This document shows positions 33,541 to 41,066 of a stretch of 41,066 nucleotides of DNA, piece by piece; position 1 is the first letter of the stretch; the number at the start of each line of letters is the position of its first letter. Made by a program: the position numbers and the translations under genes. The DNA comes from Cryomorphaceae bacterium. Lineage in GTDB: Bacteria; Bacteroidota; Bacteroidia; Flavobacteriales; Schleiferiaceae. Location of the stretch: positions 1-41,066 of the forward strand of contig JAIUMB010000003.1 of assembly GCA_022565745.1 (NCBI GenBank), written 5' to 3'. The notes under the pieces were generated by a model, which worked only from the letters and a program-made list of their open reading frames with translations, was not told the DNA's origin and searched no databases.

Positions 33541-34773
33541 TCACTGCAACACCAGCCGCTTACTAACACTCCCTTGCATCGACGACAAGCGCAAGGTATA
33601 CACACCCTTGGCCAGATGTTTGGCTTGGATGGTTTCTGTGGCATTGTTTATCACCTGCTGATGCACGGTTTGTCCGGCCGCGCTGATAAGGGTCACGATC
33701 CATTGACTGCCTTCATAAGATGGAAATTCAATGTGAAACGTGCCGTTTGATGGATTGGGGTAAACGGACACATCTTGTTCGCGGATATGCGATTCTGTTT
33801 GAAGTGAATGTTGAATGCCGGTGTTGGTTACAAATAGACGATCTGAGAGTCCACCTGTAACTATGTGTTCATCAGAAATAAAAACAATATCCCAAAGGTT
33901 TTTAGAGTAATCGGGATTTGAAGTAAGTTGTTGTTCAAACCAATGGTCTCCCAGGTCTGGTGTACAATGAAATTTGCCATCCCCGCCGCCGGCACAAACC
34001 ACATCGCCGTAGCCGCCAATAAAATTTGTGGGGTGTAACAAATGTACTTTGGTTAATCCATCGTAATTCAAAAGTCCTTCTGTACCTGTATATGACCTTA
34101 CAACAGTAGATGTAAAGCCCATTTTATTATCGAACACTACAAATCCAGTGTCTGGACTGGTGAAGTACAAGCCTTTGACGACCGGATATGTGTGCACCAT
34201 TGGCTGACTATCAATCTGCCAAGTAAAACCGCCATCGCTGGTGTAAAAGATCCTTTCAAAATCCTCATGCACACCATAAAAGTGGTTTTCATCGAGAATA
34301 AAGCATATTTCCGGTGATTCTGTGGTAGTGCTGTGGCGCATGGTCCAACCAGAGGGGCTGTCAAATACGTACCAGTAATATTCACCATCGTCTTCACCGT
34401 TGAGGATGATGGTGCCGTTGCGTTCTTCGAGATTGTAAAAATCGCTGATGGCGAAGGTGTCGGAAATGATCTGCCAGTTTTGTCCACCATCAGCTGTTTG
34501 GTAGGCATCTTTCCACCCAACGGCAACCCCTATATTATCGTCGATAAATACGGCTTTTTTAAATAAGGCATACATGGTGGTGTCTTGAGTCCAATCCCAG
34601 CCACCATTGACTGTTTTGTGAACGCCTCCAGGGACAGTGCCGCCCTTATACCCCACGCTGTCATTGATGAAATAAATGAAATAGGCGCTCCCCAACTGCG
34701 GCGTAGATCGATCCACCCACTGCCCGAAGAGCAAAGCGGGAAAGAGAAGGCATGTGTAGATAAAGGTTTTCAT
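33541..34773 (-). CDS. secreted protein with Asp-box repeats and T9SS type A sorting domain
   Basis: A 410-residue protein exported by Sec and then by the T9SS. The signal peptide covers residues 1-17 (MKTFIYTCLLFPALLFG). The middle consists of propeller-like repeats with Asp-box motifs DGGQNWQI, DGGFTWQI and DLGDHWFE, as in BNR/photosystem II stability factor-like proteins. The last ~80 residues are a type A CTD: VSVYPNPSNGTFHIEF, an inner TLISAAGQTV, then AKHLAKGVYTLRL and the terminal basic stretch SVSKRLVLQ. The CTD is removed and the protein attached to the surface or released. It fits with sprA in this window. Cargo function is unknown. Confidence 0.9.
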   Translation of the reverse strand: MKTFIYTCLLFPALLFGQWVDRSTPQLGSAYFIYFINDSVGYKGGTVPGGVHKTVNGGWDWTQDTTMYALFKKAVFIDDNIGVAVGWKDAYQTADGGQNWQIISDTFAISDFYNLEERNGTIILNGEDDGEYYWYVFDSPSGWTMRHSTTTESPEICFILDENHFYGVHEDFERIFYTSDGGFTWQIDSQPMVHTYPVVKGLYFTSPDTGFVVFDNKMGFTSTVVRSYTGTEGLLNYDGLTKVHLLHPTNFIGGYGDVVCAGGGDGKFHCTPDLGDHWFEQQLTSNPDYSKNLWDIVFISDEHIVTGGLSDRLFVTNTGIQHSLQTESHIREQDVSVYPNPSNGTFHIEFPSYEGSQWIVTLISAAGQTVHQQVINNATETIQAKHLAKGVYTLRLSSMQGSVSKRLVLQ

Positions 34774-34897
34774 GATTCGCGTTTAAAGAATGTAAATATA
34801 CACAAAAAAACGAGAAAGCATAAGACCTTTCCTTCATTGGAGGACGCTGTGATTTCAACCAGTGCTTACCTGCACGCTTTTTGTTGTGTGCTTGGTC

Positions 34898-35485
34898 TTA
34901 CCGCGATTTTTCCTTCTCCCACTCATCCGCTACCACTTCTAACTCGTGATAAAAGTCTTTGCCAAACTTTCTGATGATGGCGTCTTTGGCAAATTCGTAA
35001 ACGCGTATTTTTAAGGATTGACCGAGGGTACAGGCCGGCGAACAAATGTCCCAGCGGTCGTAATTCACGCCGTAGTATCCGCTGCGGTAACTCTTTACGC
35101 GAATGGGGTAGAGGTGACAGGAAACAGGCTTGGGGAAGTCGATCTTGCCTTCTCGGTGGGCTTTTTCTATGCCACAAAGGGCGGTTTTGCCTTCGAAGAT
35201 GACATAAGCGCACTCGTTGCCGTTGATCAGTGGTGTGGCATAATCGTCGGTGTCGTCAGGAATCCAAGTGCCTTGTTCCTCAATGGCCTTTCTGCCCTCC
35301 GGACGAAGGCCGTCTTTGATGATGGGATAGATCTCTTCCAGTATTTTGGTTTCTTCCTTTTCCAAAGGCGCACCGGCATCTCCGGCCACGCAGCATGCAC
35401 CATGACATTTGCTCAAGTCACAGTGAAAGGCTTCTTCCAGTATGTCGGAAGCGATGATTTTTTTATCTATTTCAAATGCAGGCAA
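34898..35485 (-). CDS. DUF3109 family cysteine-rich protein
   Basis: A 195-residue protein of the DUF3109 family, whose function is not known. Nine cysteines are arranged as in the family: Cys22, Cys27, Cys31 and Cys32 in HCDLSKCHGACC, then GDAGAPLE, Cys92, Cys104 in ALCGIE, Cys123 in SCHLYPIRV, and Cys148/Cys152 in CSPAC. This looks like a metal or iron-sulfur centre. There is no signal peptide. No ATG is available in frame; the TTG at 35485 gives the family-like start PAFEIDKKIIASDILEEAF, and an in-frame stop lies at 35504-35506. The 124-bp gap on its downstream side shows nothing. Confidence 0.85.
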   Translation of the reverse strand: MPAFEIDKKIIASDILEEAFHCDLSKCHGACCVAGDAGAPLEKEETKILEEIYPIIKDGLRPEGRKAIEEQGTWIPDDTDDYATPLINGNECAYVIFEGKTALCGIEKAHREGKIDFPKPVSCHLYPIRVKSYRSGYYGVNYDRWDICSPACTLGQSLKIRVYEFAKDAIIRKFGKDFYHELEVVADEWEKEKSR

Positions 35486-35621
35486 AACGAAGGTCTTTAA
35501 TGTTCATTCTTTTCATGTCTCCAATAAATCCATTTACAGAGAAGCCATCTATATTAACCCCTTGCTCAATCATACACTCACCTATTATTACTTACAGTTA
35601 TCGGATTTTGTCGACAGCCAA

Positions 35622-37652
35622 TTATTTTAGGTATTTGTTTAACCACATAAAAAACTCCGTTTGCCATACAATGGCGTTTTGCGGCTGCAGTACCCAGTGG
35701 CCTTCGTCGGGGAATAGCACCAAACGGCTGTCAATCCCACGGATTTTGGCCGCTTGAAAGGCTTGAAGTCCTTGCTCCACCGGTACGCGGAAATCTTTTT
35801 CTCCGTGAATGACCATGATGGGGGTATCCCATTGATCGACCTTACTGTGGGGTGAAAATTCCAAATAGGATTTTGGTGTGGGCTTATTCCAGTAGGGTCC
35901 ACCTAAATCCCAATCGGCAAAGAACAGTTCTTCGGTGGTGCCATACCAGCTCTCCATGTGGAAGAGTCCGCAGTGTGAGATAAATGTTTTAAACCGACCA
36001 TTATGGACACCCGCCAATTGGTACACGCTGTATCCACCATAACTGGCACCCACAGCCCCTAAACGGTTTTCGTCGATGTACGATTTTTTCGCCATTTCAT
36101 CCACAGCCGTGAGGTAGTCGGCAATGGGTTGTCCGCCCCAGTCACCGCTGATGTCATCGTTCCAAGCCTTGCCAAATCCGGGCAAACCACGACGGTTGGG
36201 GGCTATTACCACGTATCCTTGAGAGGCCATGAGTTGGAAATTCCAGCGGAAGGAGTAAAATTGAGATACGGCGCTTTGGGGGCCGCCTTGGCAGTACAAC
36301 AAGGCCGGATATTGCTTAGATTCGTCAAAGTCAGGCGGAAGAATTAACCAAACCAGCATTTTCTCACCATCAGTGGTGGTTACCCATTCTTCGCGGATTT
36401 CACTGGTAGGCATGCGGTCAAATATGGGCGTGTTGACCTTGGATAGCGCCTCTGCTTCTCCGCGCTTACTGAAAGTGAAAATCTCCGTCGGGTGATTCAT
36501 GTCCATGCGTTCGGCCACTATGGTGCCTTTTCCGGCTTTGATGTTGCCGTAGTTGTAACGTCCGGTGGCAAAGGCTTCAGCTTTAGCTGTGACGCCGGTT
36601 TTTCCAAACGATAGATCGAGTTTGTAGATCGGAATGGTGGCCTTTTCGTCTTTGCTTATGTAAACGGTTTTTTTATCGGCCCAGTCGTAGCTGTGCCAGA
36701 AATCAGCCAGAGTACGATGTGCTTTGTTTTCCTTGAGGTCATATACCACAAAGTGCGACTCGTCTGATTCAAAACCGGCACGCGGCATACTCAGCCAGCT
36801 CAGGTGTTTTCCGTCGGGAGAAAATTTGGGATACTTATCGTAACCTTGGTTGTCACCGGAAATTTCGGTGGTTGACTCTGATTCTAGCTCGTAAAGAAAA
36901 ATGCGGGTATTGGTACTTTGGGCAAATTCCACGCCGGTTTCGGGCTTCAATACATAGGCAATGTGGGTGCCATCTGGGTGGATGCTGTAATCGCCTTTGC
37001 CGCCAAATGGAGGTGTAGGAAACGCATAGTCTTTTCCTTTCATCAAGTCTTTATAGATCACCACTGGGTGAACAATCTCTTTGGGTAAATCTGCAATGCA
37101 GAGGTGCTCGGTCATTTCGCCTTGCCAGTCGTCCCAGTGGCGGTACATCAAATCGTCGTAAACGCGTACATTGGCTTTTTTCATGGATTCATAGGGTCGG
37201 AGCAGCCAGTTGTTGCGCGGCACTTTTTTCGAAAAGACCAGTAAATGGCCATTTTTTGTTTTTTGCAAATGTGCATTGGCAATGCCATCGCGGATATCGG
37301 TAACCGGTTTTTCTTCGCCGCCCCACTCTTTTAGGTAGAGTTGTCCCTTACGCATAAAGGCAATGGTTTTGCTGTTGCCCACGAAGTGTGCACCGGATTC
37401 GCTGCCGTCTTCCTTTTCACTGATGCGTTCTGCAGCACCTCCTTTGGTAGGAATACGGTAAACAAGGCGTTCTCCCTTGTTTTTCCCCATGTCGTAGGTT
37501 GTAATTCCGTATAATGCGTATTTTCCGTCGGGTGACACGTCGTCTAGACTAACGCGTCCCAGTTTCCAAAGTAGTTCAGGATTCATTCCCGATTGTGCTT
37601 GCATGGATAGTCCGATTGAAAGGCTAATAATTAAGGCGAATATCTGCTTCAT
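35622..37652 (-). CDS. S9 family peptidase (prolyl oligopeptidase-like), exported
   Basis: A 676-residue serine peptidase of the S9 type (dipeptidyl-peptidase or acylaminoacyl-peptidase-like). Signal peptide: residues 1-20, cleavage after MQA. Residues about 25-410 form a beta-propeller with TolB-like repeats (KYPKFSPDGKHLSWLSM). The C-terminal alpha/beta hydrolase domain carries the catalytic triad Ser537 (GASYGGYS), Asp620 (HGEKDFRVP) and His652 (DEGHWV). It is predicted to trim short peptides in the periplasm. It follows ddl by 21 nt and has its own -7 box, partly inside the end of ddl. Confidence 0.93.
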   Translation of the reverse strand: MKQIFALIISLSIGLSMQAQSGMNPELLWKLGRVSLDDVSPDGKYALYGITTYDMGKNKGERLVYRIPTKGGAAERISEKEDGSESGAHFVGNSKTIAFMRKGQLYLKEWGGEEKPVTDIRDGIANAHLQKTKNGHLLVFSKKVPRNNWLLRPYESMKKANVRVYDDLMYRHWDDWQGEMTEHLCIADLPKEIVHPVVIYKDLMKGKDYAFPTPPFGGKGDYSIHPDGTHIAYVLKPETGVEFAQSTNTRIFLYELESESTTEISGDNQGYDKYPKFSPDGKHLSWLSMPRAGFESDESHFVVYDLKENKAHRTLADFWHSYDWADKKTVYISKDEKATIPIYKLDLSFGKTGVTAKAEAFATGRYNYGNIKAGKGTIVAERMDMNHPTEIFTFSKRGEAEALSKVNTPIFDRMPTSEIREEWVTTTDGEKMLVWLILPPDFDESKQYPALLYCQGGPQSAVSQFYSFRWNFQLMASQGYVVIAPNRRGLPGFGKAWNDDISGDWGGQPIADYLTAVDEMAKKSYIDENRLGAVGASYGGYSVYQLAGVHNGRFKTFISHCGLFHMESWYGTTEELFFADWDLGGPYWNKPTPKSYLEFSPHSKVDQWDTPIMVIHGEKDFRVPVEQGLQAFQAAKIRGIDSRLVLFPDEGHWVLQPQNAIVWQTEFFMWLNKYLK

Positions 37653-37673
37653 GTTTCTAAAAATTGAAATGGG

Positions 37674-38642
37674 TTACAAAGGTAGTGATTCTGCAAAAAG
37701 CATTCCTAGGTCTAAATTGAGGTAGGCGGCTTGTTTAGGTAAAATGGATTCGGCCGACAGTCCGGGTACGGTGTTCACTTCAATAAGGTGGGGCACATCG
37801 TTTTGATCGATGATAAAGTCTACCCTGGCTAGTCCATTGAGTTGTAGTTTTTTGTAGACCAATTCCGTTTGCGCCATGATGGTTTTTTGTGCGTGCTCGG
37901 AGATTCGGGCGGGTGTGATTTCTTCAGACAGGCCGCTGTATTTAGATTCGTAGTCAAAAAATTCGTTTTTGGGAACAATCTCCGTAATGGCTAAAGCGGT
38001 TACTTTTCCGTTGCGTTTGCAAACACCGCAAGCCACTTCGGTGCCTATAACGGCAGATTCTACAACTACAGCGTCGTCTTCTGTAAATGCAACGTTTAAG
38101 GCCTGCGCAAAATCATCGGCGTTTTTTACTTTTGAAACGCCCAAACTGCTTCCACTGCAATTGGGTTTAACAAAAAGAGGCAGTCCAAGCTTTTTAATGA
38201 TATTTCTGGAATTGATGCTGTCATTCTGGTGAATGTATTCCGACTTGGGTACGGTGATGCCCATATGACGAATTACCATGTTGCACTCGGCTTTGTTAAA
38301 TGTCAATGCAGAGGCAAAGGCATTGGAGGTGGAGTGCGGCATGCCTATAAGTTCAAAATAGGCCGGTAGGAGACCATCTTCGGCTGGAGTGCCGTGTACC
38401 GCTACAAAAACGCCGTCAAAGGTTACTTGGGTGTTGTTTTTACCTAAAAAAGAAAAATCGTGTTTGTTGATGGAGAACTGCTCACCGTCTATATCGGCGT
38501 ACCAACCGTCTTTGGCAATGATGACTTTAAAGCAGTTAAACGCATTGCGAAGGTGGTCAAAAACCACTTGTCCGCTACCCATACTTACGTCGTACTCACC
38601 GGAGTAGCCGCCCATGACGATGGCGATGTTTTTTTTGCTCAT
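37674..38642 (-). CDS. ddl: D-alanine--D-alanine ligase
   Basis: Ddl joins two D-alanines for peptidoglycan precursors, using ATP. The 322-residue ATP-grasp enzyme shows the N-terminal GGYSGEYDVS motif (usual GGxSxEhxVS), VHGTPAEDGLLPAYFE, TSNAFASALTFNK, LPLFVKPNCSGSSLGVSKV, and the metal-binding ATP-grasp end GLARVDFIID followed by LIEVNTVPGLSAESILPKQA. Length is normal for the shorter Ddl type. Its ATG overlaps the stop of the membrane protein gene (ATGA), so the two are coupled. Confidence 0.96.
   Translation of the reverse strand: MSKKNIAIVMGGYSGEYDVSMGSGQVVFDHLRNAFNCFKVIIAKDGWYADIDGEQFSINKHDFSFLGKNNTQVTFDGVFVAVHGTPAEDGLLPAYFELIGMPHSTSNAFASALTFNKAECNMVIRHMGITVPKSEYIHQNDSINSRNIIKKLGLPLFVKPNCSGSSLGVSKVKNADDFAQALNVAFTEDDAVVVESAVIGTEVACGVCKRNGKVTALAITEIVPKNEFFDYESKYSGLSEEITPARISEHAQKTIMAQTELVYKKLQLNGLARVDFIIDQNDVPHLIEVNTVPGLSAESILPKQAAYLNLDLGMLFAESLPL
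37677..37684 (-). promoter_or_regulatory. -7 box TACCTTTG of the S9 peptidase gene
   Basis: On the minus strand TACCTTTG overlaps the last codons of ddl and predicts a start near 37672, a 20-nt leader. No TTG lies at normal distance upstream. It may give the peptidase an expression separate from the ddl operon. Confidence 0.45.
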
Positions 38643-39700
38643 AGGGAATGTGGTTGCTGGTCGATTAATGGGTTAAGAGCCAATGTGAATTGTTGTGCTT
38701 GAATGGTGTGAAAAGTCTTTTCACTCGTGAATGCATTTGAGATAAAAAGAGGAAGCCAGATGGCCATTAATAAAATAATGAGTATGCGTTGCCAAACTTT
38801 TCTCATTTCACTTAAGAGCAAAAAACTTAGGGATATGCTGCACATAAACCACCACACATTTGCGTATTGCGAGCTATCTTGAAACAATATAGCCAAGAAC
38901 AAAAAGCACAGCCCGGCCAAGGCAAAGCTTCGACCGGAGTAGGTCCAGCGTTTGGCGCGGGTTATTTCGGTGAGAAAAAGGAGCATCAAAACAATCGTCC
39001 ATGTATATTGAAACCAACGTTGCGGTTGGTTGCTGATGTTTTGGATAGACGCGGAGGAAAAGCTTGGTGAAATATTTGGTAAAACAACGTCTTGAAGCAA
39101 CAAGAATGCAGAAAGTGCGAGTGTGCTGCCCACAATAGCCAAGCGTTTTTCTTCCTTTCTTACTATAATAAAATCGATAATGATAAGCAGGATAAATGCG
39201 GGGAGTATGGGTGGATTAATGGCAAATACGAGTAACCCAAAAAGCAATGGTAAAAAGAAATATAGCCACTTGGGCAATCGGTAATCGAGAATGATGAAGC
39301 CGATAAAGGCGACGCCGATGGCTAAGAATGCGGTGATGTGTCCGAGCAGTAGCAGTTGACCTATTACTATAGGTAAAACAATCAACGCATTGACAGCAGA
39401 AATGCCTTTTTGTCGGCATCGCAACTCAGCCGCAAATCCAGTTATGCCGATGGACATCGCAATGAGTAATTTTTCTGCAGATATAAAATTGAGGTTGACC
39501 ACATACGCCAACCAAGTTTCATGTCCGAAAAGGTAGTTGTGAGGCGTGTTGCTGCGAATAGCATTAATCATGCTGTGCACCTCGGCGCTGAGTTGGTTTT
39601 TTGATACAATAAAAGGAAGAAGGGCTAGAGCCAAACACAAATAAAACAGCCAGCGCGCGAGCACCGGCTTGTTTTTCAGCTTGTGTAACAGCCGTAGCAT
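38639..39700 (-). CDS. polytopic membrane protein, unknown, coupled to ddl
   Basis: A 353-residue protein with about ten predicted membrane segments, the first at residues 15-33 (RWLFYLCLALALLPFIVS) and the last at about 305-323. Periplasmic or cytoplasmic loops are short. The C-terminal ~30 residues are polar (SEKTFHTIQAQQFTLALNP). I recognise no family; a transporter, flippase or polysaccharide-related enzyme are all possible and none is supported by a motif. It starts 4 nt after frr and its stop overlaps the ddl start by 4 nt, so it lies inside a pyrH-frr-x-ddl operon, which hints at a role in envelope or cell-wall precursor handling; this is inference. Confidence 0.8.
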   Translation of the reverse strand: MLRLLHKLKNKPVLARWLFYLCLALALLPFIVSKNQLSAEVHSMINAIRSNTPHNYLFGHETWLAYVVNLNFISAEKLLIAMSIGITGFAAELRCRQKGISAVNALIVLPIVIGQLLLLGHITAFLAIGVAFIGFIILDYRLPKWLYFFLPLLFGLLVFAINPPILPAFILLIIIDFIIVRKEEKRLAIVGSTLALSAFLLLQDVVLPNISPSFSSASIQNISNQPQRWFQYTWTIVLMLLFLTEITRAKRWTYSGRSFALAGLCFLFLAILFQDSSQYANVWWFMCSISLSFLLLSEMRKVWQRILIILLMAIWLPLFISNAFTSEKTFHTIQAQQFTLALNPLIDQQPHSL

Positions 39701-39704
39701 GCGA

Positions 39705-40268
39705 TTACACCGTCATGATATCGGCTTCTTTACGTTCCAAAATACTGTCAACCTTACTGTTAAAGTTGTTGGTAAGCTTTTGGATTTCTTCTTCGTTGCC
39801 TTTGATAAGGTCTTCTGGAGCGCCGTCGTCTTTGAGTTTTTTCAAGGCATCGTTGGCGTCTTTACGTGCGGCGCGGATGCTTACGCGGGCGTGCTCAGCT
39901 TCTGCTTTGGCCGCTTTAACCAGGTCTCTACGGCGGTCTTCGGTCAATGGCGGAATGTTGATGATCACCATTTCTCCGTTGTTGGATGGGTTGAGCCCCA
40001 GGCCGGCGTTGAGGATGGCTTTTTCGATTTCCGGAATCATGCTTTTTTCCCAGGGCTGCACGGTAATGGTGCGAGCATCAGGAGTTCCTACGTTACCTAC
40101 ACCGCTCAATGGGGTAATGGAACCGTAGTAGTCTACTTTTACCGGAGAGAGCATCGCTGGATTGGCTCTTCCAGCACGGATTTTAACCAGTTCTTTTTCT
40201 AAATGAGAAATGGCATTGTTCATCGACTCTTCGGTCTCTGCAAAAATGAGTTCTAATTCTTCGTTCAT
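39705..40268 (-). CDS. frr: ribosome recycling factor
   Basis: Frr splits post-termination ribosomes together with EF-G. The 187-residue protein shows the family features: long helix ESMNNAISHLEKELVKIRAGRANPAML, VKVDYYGSITPLSGVGNV, RTITVQPWEKSMIPEIEKAI, LNPSNNGEMVIINIPPLTEDRRRDLVKAAK, and the C-terminal helix bundle. Long quotes are given only by their ends at residues 15-40 and 90-125. Length is normal. It lies 9 nt after pyrH, an order common in bacteria. Confidence 0.98.
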   Translation of the reverse strand: MNEELELIFAETEESMNNAISHLEKELVKIRAGRANPAMLSPVKVDYYGSITPLSGVGNVGTPDARTITVQPWEKSMIPEIEKAILNAGLGLNPSNNGEMVIINIPPLTEDRRRDLVKAAKAEAEHARVSIRAARKDANDALKKLKDDGAPEDLIKGNEEEIQKLTNNFNSKVDSILERKEADIMTV

Positions 40269-40277
40269 GGCAATATA

Positions 40278-40985
40278 TTAATTATGTACCAGTGTTCCTA
40301 TGTTCTCGCCGGCAACCACTTTGAGAAGATTGCCGCGGGTGTTCATATCAAACACCAAAATGGGAAGCTTATTTTCTTCACTAAGCGTAAAGGCCGTCAT
40401 ATCCATAACGTTAAGGCCTTTTTCGTAAGCTTCGCGGAAGGAGATTTTTTCGTATTTCACCGCGTTTACGTCTTTTTCGGGGTCGGCGGTATAAATGCCA
40501 TCGACGCGTGTGCCTTTAAGGATGACTTCGGCTTCGATTTCAATGGCCCTCAATGTGGCGGCTGTATCGGTTGTGAAATAAGGGTTACCTGTTCCACCAG
40601 AGAAAATGACTACACGGCCTTTTTCTAGGTGACGAATAGCGCGGCGACGGATGAAAGGCTCAGCAATTTTATCCATTTCTATGGCATTTTGCAAACGGGT
40701 GTAAATGCCTTTGTCTTCTAGTGCGGATTGAAGCGCCAATCCATTGATGGTTGTGGCCAGCATGCCCATGTGGTCAGCTTGCACGCGATCCATGCCTTCA
40801 CTGGCACCGGATACACCACGAAAAATATTACCGCCACCTATAACAATGGCCAATTGTATACCTTTTTCTGTAATCGTTTTAATTTCTTCAGCGTAAGCTT
40901 TAAGTCTTTCCGGATCAATTCCGTATTGTCTATCGCCCATGAGGGCTTCTCCGCTGAGCTTCAGGAGTATTCGTTTGTAATGCAT
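40278..40985 (-). CDS. pyrH: UMP kinase
   Basis: PyrH phosphorylates UMP to UDP with ATP in pyrimidine nucleotide synthesis and is a hexameric amino-acid-kinase-fold enzyme. The 235-residue protein has KRILLKLSGEALMG, AIVIGGGNIFRG, DHMGMLATTINGLALQ, FSGGTGNPYFTTDTAA and KGTRVDGIYTADPEKD. A CAAACCTA (TAGGTTTG on the minus strand) box lies 20 nt upstream. It heads the pyrH-frr-membrane protein-ddl operon; rpsB and tsf, often upstream, are not visible in the short remaining sequence. Confidence 0.98.
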   Translation of the reverse strand: MHYKRILLKLSGEALMGDRQYGIDPERLKAYAEEIKTITEKGIQLAIVIGGGNIFRGVSGASEGMDRVQADHMGMLATTINGLALQSALEDKGIYTRLQNAIEMDKIAEPFIRRRAIRHLEKGRVVIFSGGTGNPYFTTDTAATLRAIEIEAEVILKGTRVDGIYTADPEKDVNAVKYEKISFREAYEKGLNVMDMTAFTLSEENKLPILVFDMNTRGNLLKVVAGENIGTLVHN

Positions 40986-41004
40986 CGCAGTTCTGTAATT
41001 GCTG

Positions 41005-41012
41005 CAAACCTA
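41005..41012 (-). promoter_or_regulatory. pyrH operon -7 box
   Basis: On the minus strand TAGGTTTG fits TAnnTTTG and predicts a start near 41000, about 15 nt before the pyrH ATG. No TTG is found at the normal distance. Confidence 0.5.
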
Positions 41013-41066
41013 CGGAAAAAATGCGTATCGCTTTGGTGGGAATTTGATAAATTTGAGACGTTGAGA

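Noticed and set aside
35018..35500. 160-residue ORF antisense to the DUF3109 gene
   Set aside because: The minus-strand protein carries the full cysteine pattern of its family; the antisense frame shows nothing.

Overview
The window comes from a Bacteroidota chromosome, probably a Flavobacteriales-type organism. The evidence is a full-length SprA of the type IX secretion system (T9SS), a secreted protein with a T9SS type A C-terminal sorting domain, several Omp85-like outer-membrane barrels, a proline-rich TonB, and promoters of the Bacteroidota form (TAnnTTTG -7 box, often with TTG about 19-20 nt upstream) in place of E. coli-type boxes. Starts are not preceded by clear Shine-Dalgarno sequences. 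Most of the window is conserved core chromosome. The accessory-looking parts are the left 1.3 kb and a small toxin-antitoxin insertion near 32.8-33.5 kb.

Layout. 1-1301: 3' end of a HipA-type kinase gene, then 885 bp without an intact gene that holds two kinds of repeat and a possible gene remnant. 1302-4388: DUF2237 gene overlapping selO, then an Omp85-like barrel. 4476-6305: RNase P RNA, a 59-residue membrane protein and an alpha/beta hydrolase with a long basic tail. 6560-8628: secreted MsrB, an outer-membrane barrel, a small basic membrane protein and a conserved hypothetical. 8708-12804: trmD-queA, thyA and dps (minus), ruvA. 12813-22472: sprA directly behind ruvA, then gcvH, a VanZ-like gene, tonB and hemJ. 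22629-25326: GH3-family protein, a secreted propeller-like protein and a small secreted protein. 25323-28383 (minus): rbfA, a LolC/E-like permease and an Omp85-like barrel in one operon. 28479-29810: MATE exporter. 29870-32668 (minus): AddB-like PD-(D/E)XK protein. 32857-33499: antitoxin and PIN toxin. 33541-35485 (minus): T9SS cargo and a DUF3109 protein. 35622-40985 (minus): pyrH, frr, an unknown polytopic membrane protein, ddl and an S9 peptidase.

How the genes fit together. A cell-envelope theme recurs: SprA forms the T9SS outer-membrane translocon, TonB energises outer-membrane import, and three barrels, a lipoprotein-release-type permease, Ddl and a T9SS cargo all act at the envelope. 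Translation and RNA maturation genes (rnpB, trmD, queA, rbfA, frr) form a second theme. Redox or stress functions (MsrB, Dps, SelO) are scattered.

I did not find a clear new multi-gene system. The observations most worth following are: (a) trmD and the MATE gene have an identical promoter-start arrangement that predicts leaderless mRNAs when rnpB is used as an internal ruler; (b) a MITE-like palindromic element and a truncated copy of it flank and interrupt a possible degraded ORF next to hipA; (c) a basic 137-residue tail on an alpha/beta hydrolase downstream of rnpB with no visible promoter of its own; (d) DUF2237 translationally coupled to SelO; (e) an uncharacterised membrane protein coupled to ddl. 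No tRNA, rRNA, CRISPR array, intact transposase or prophage gene was recognised.
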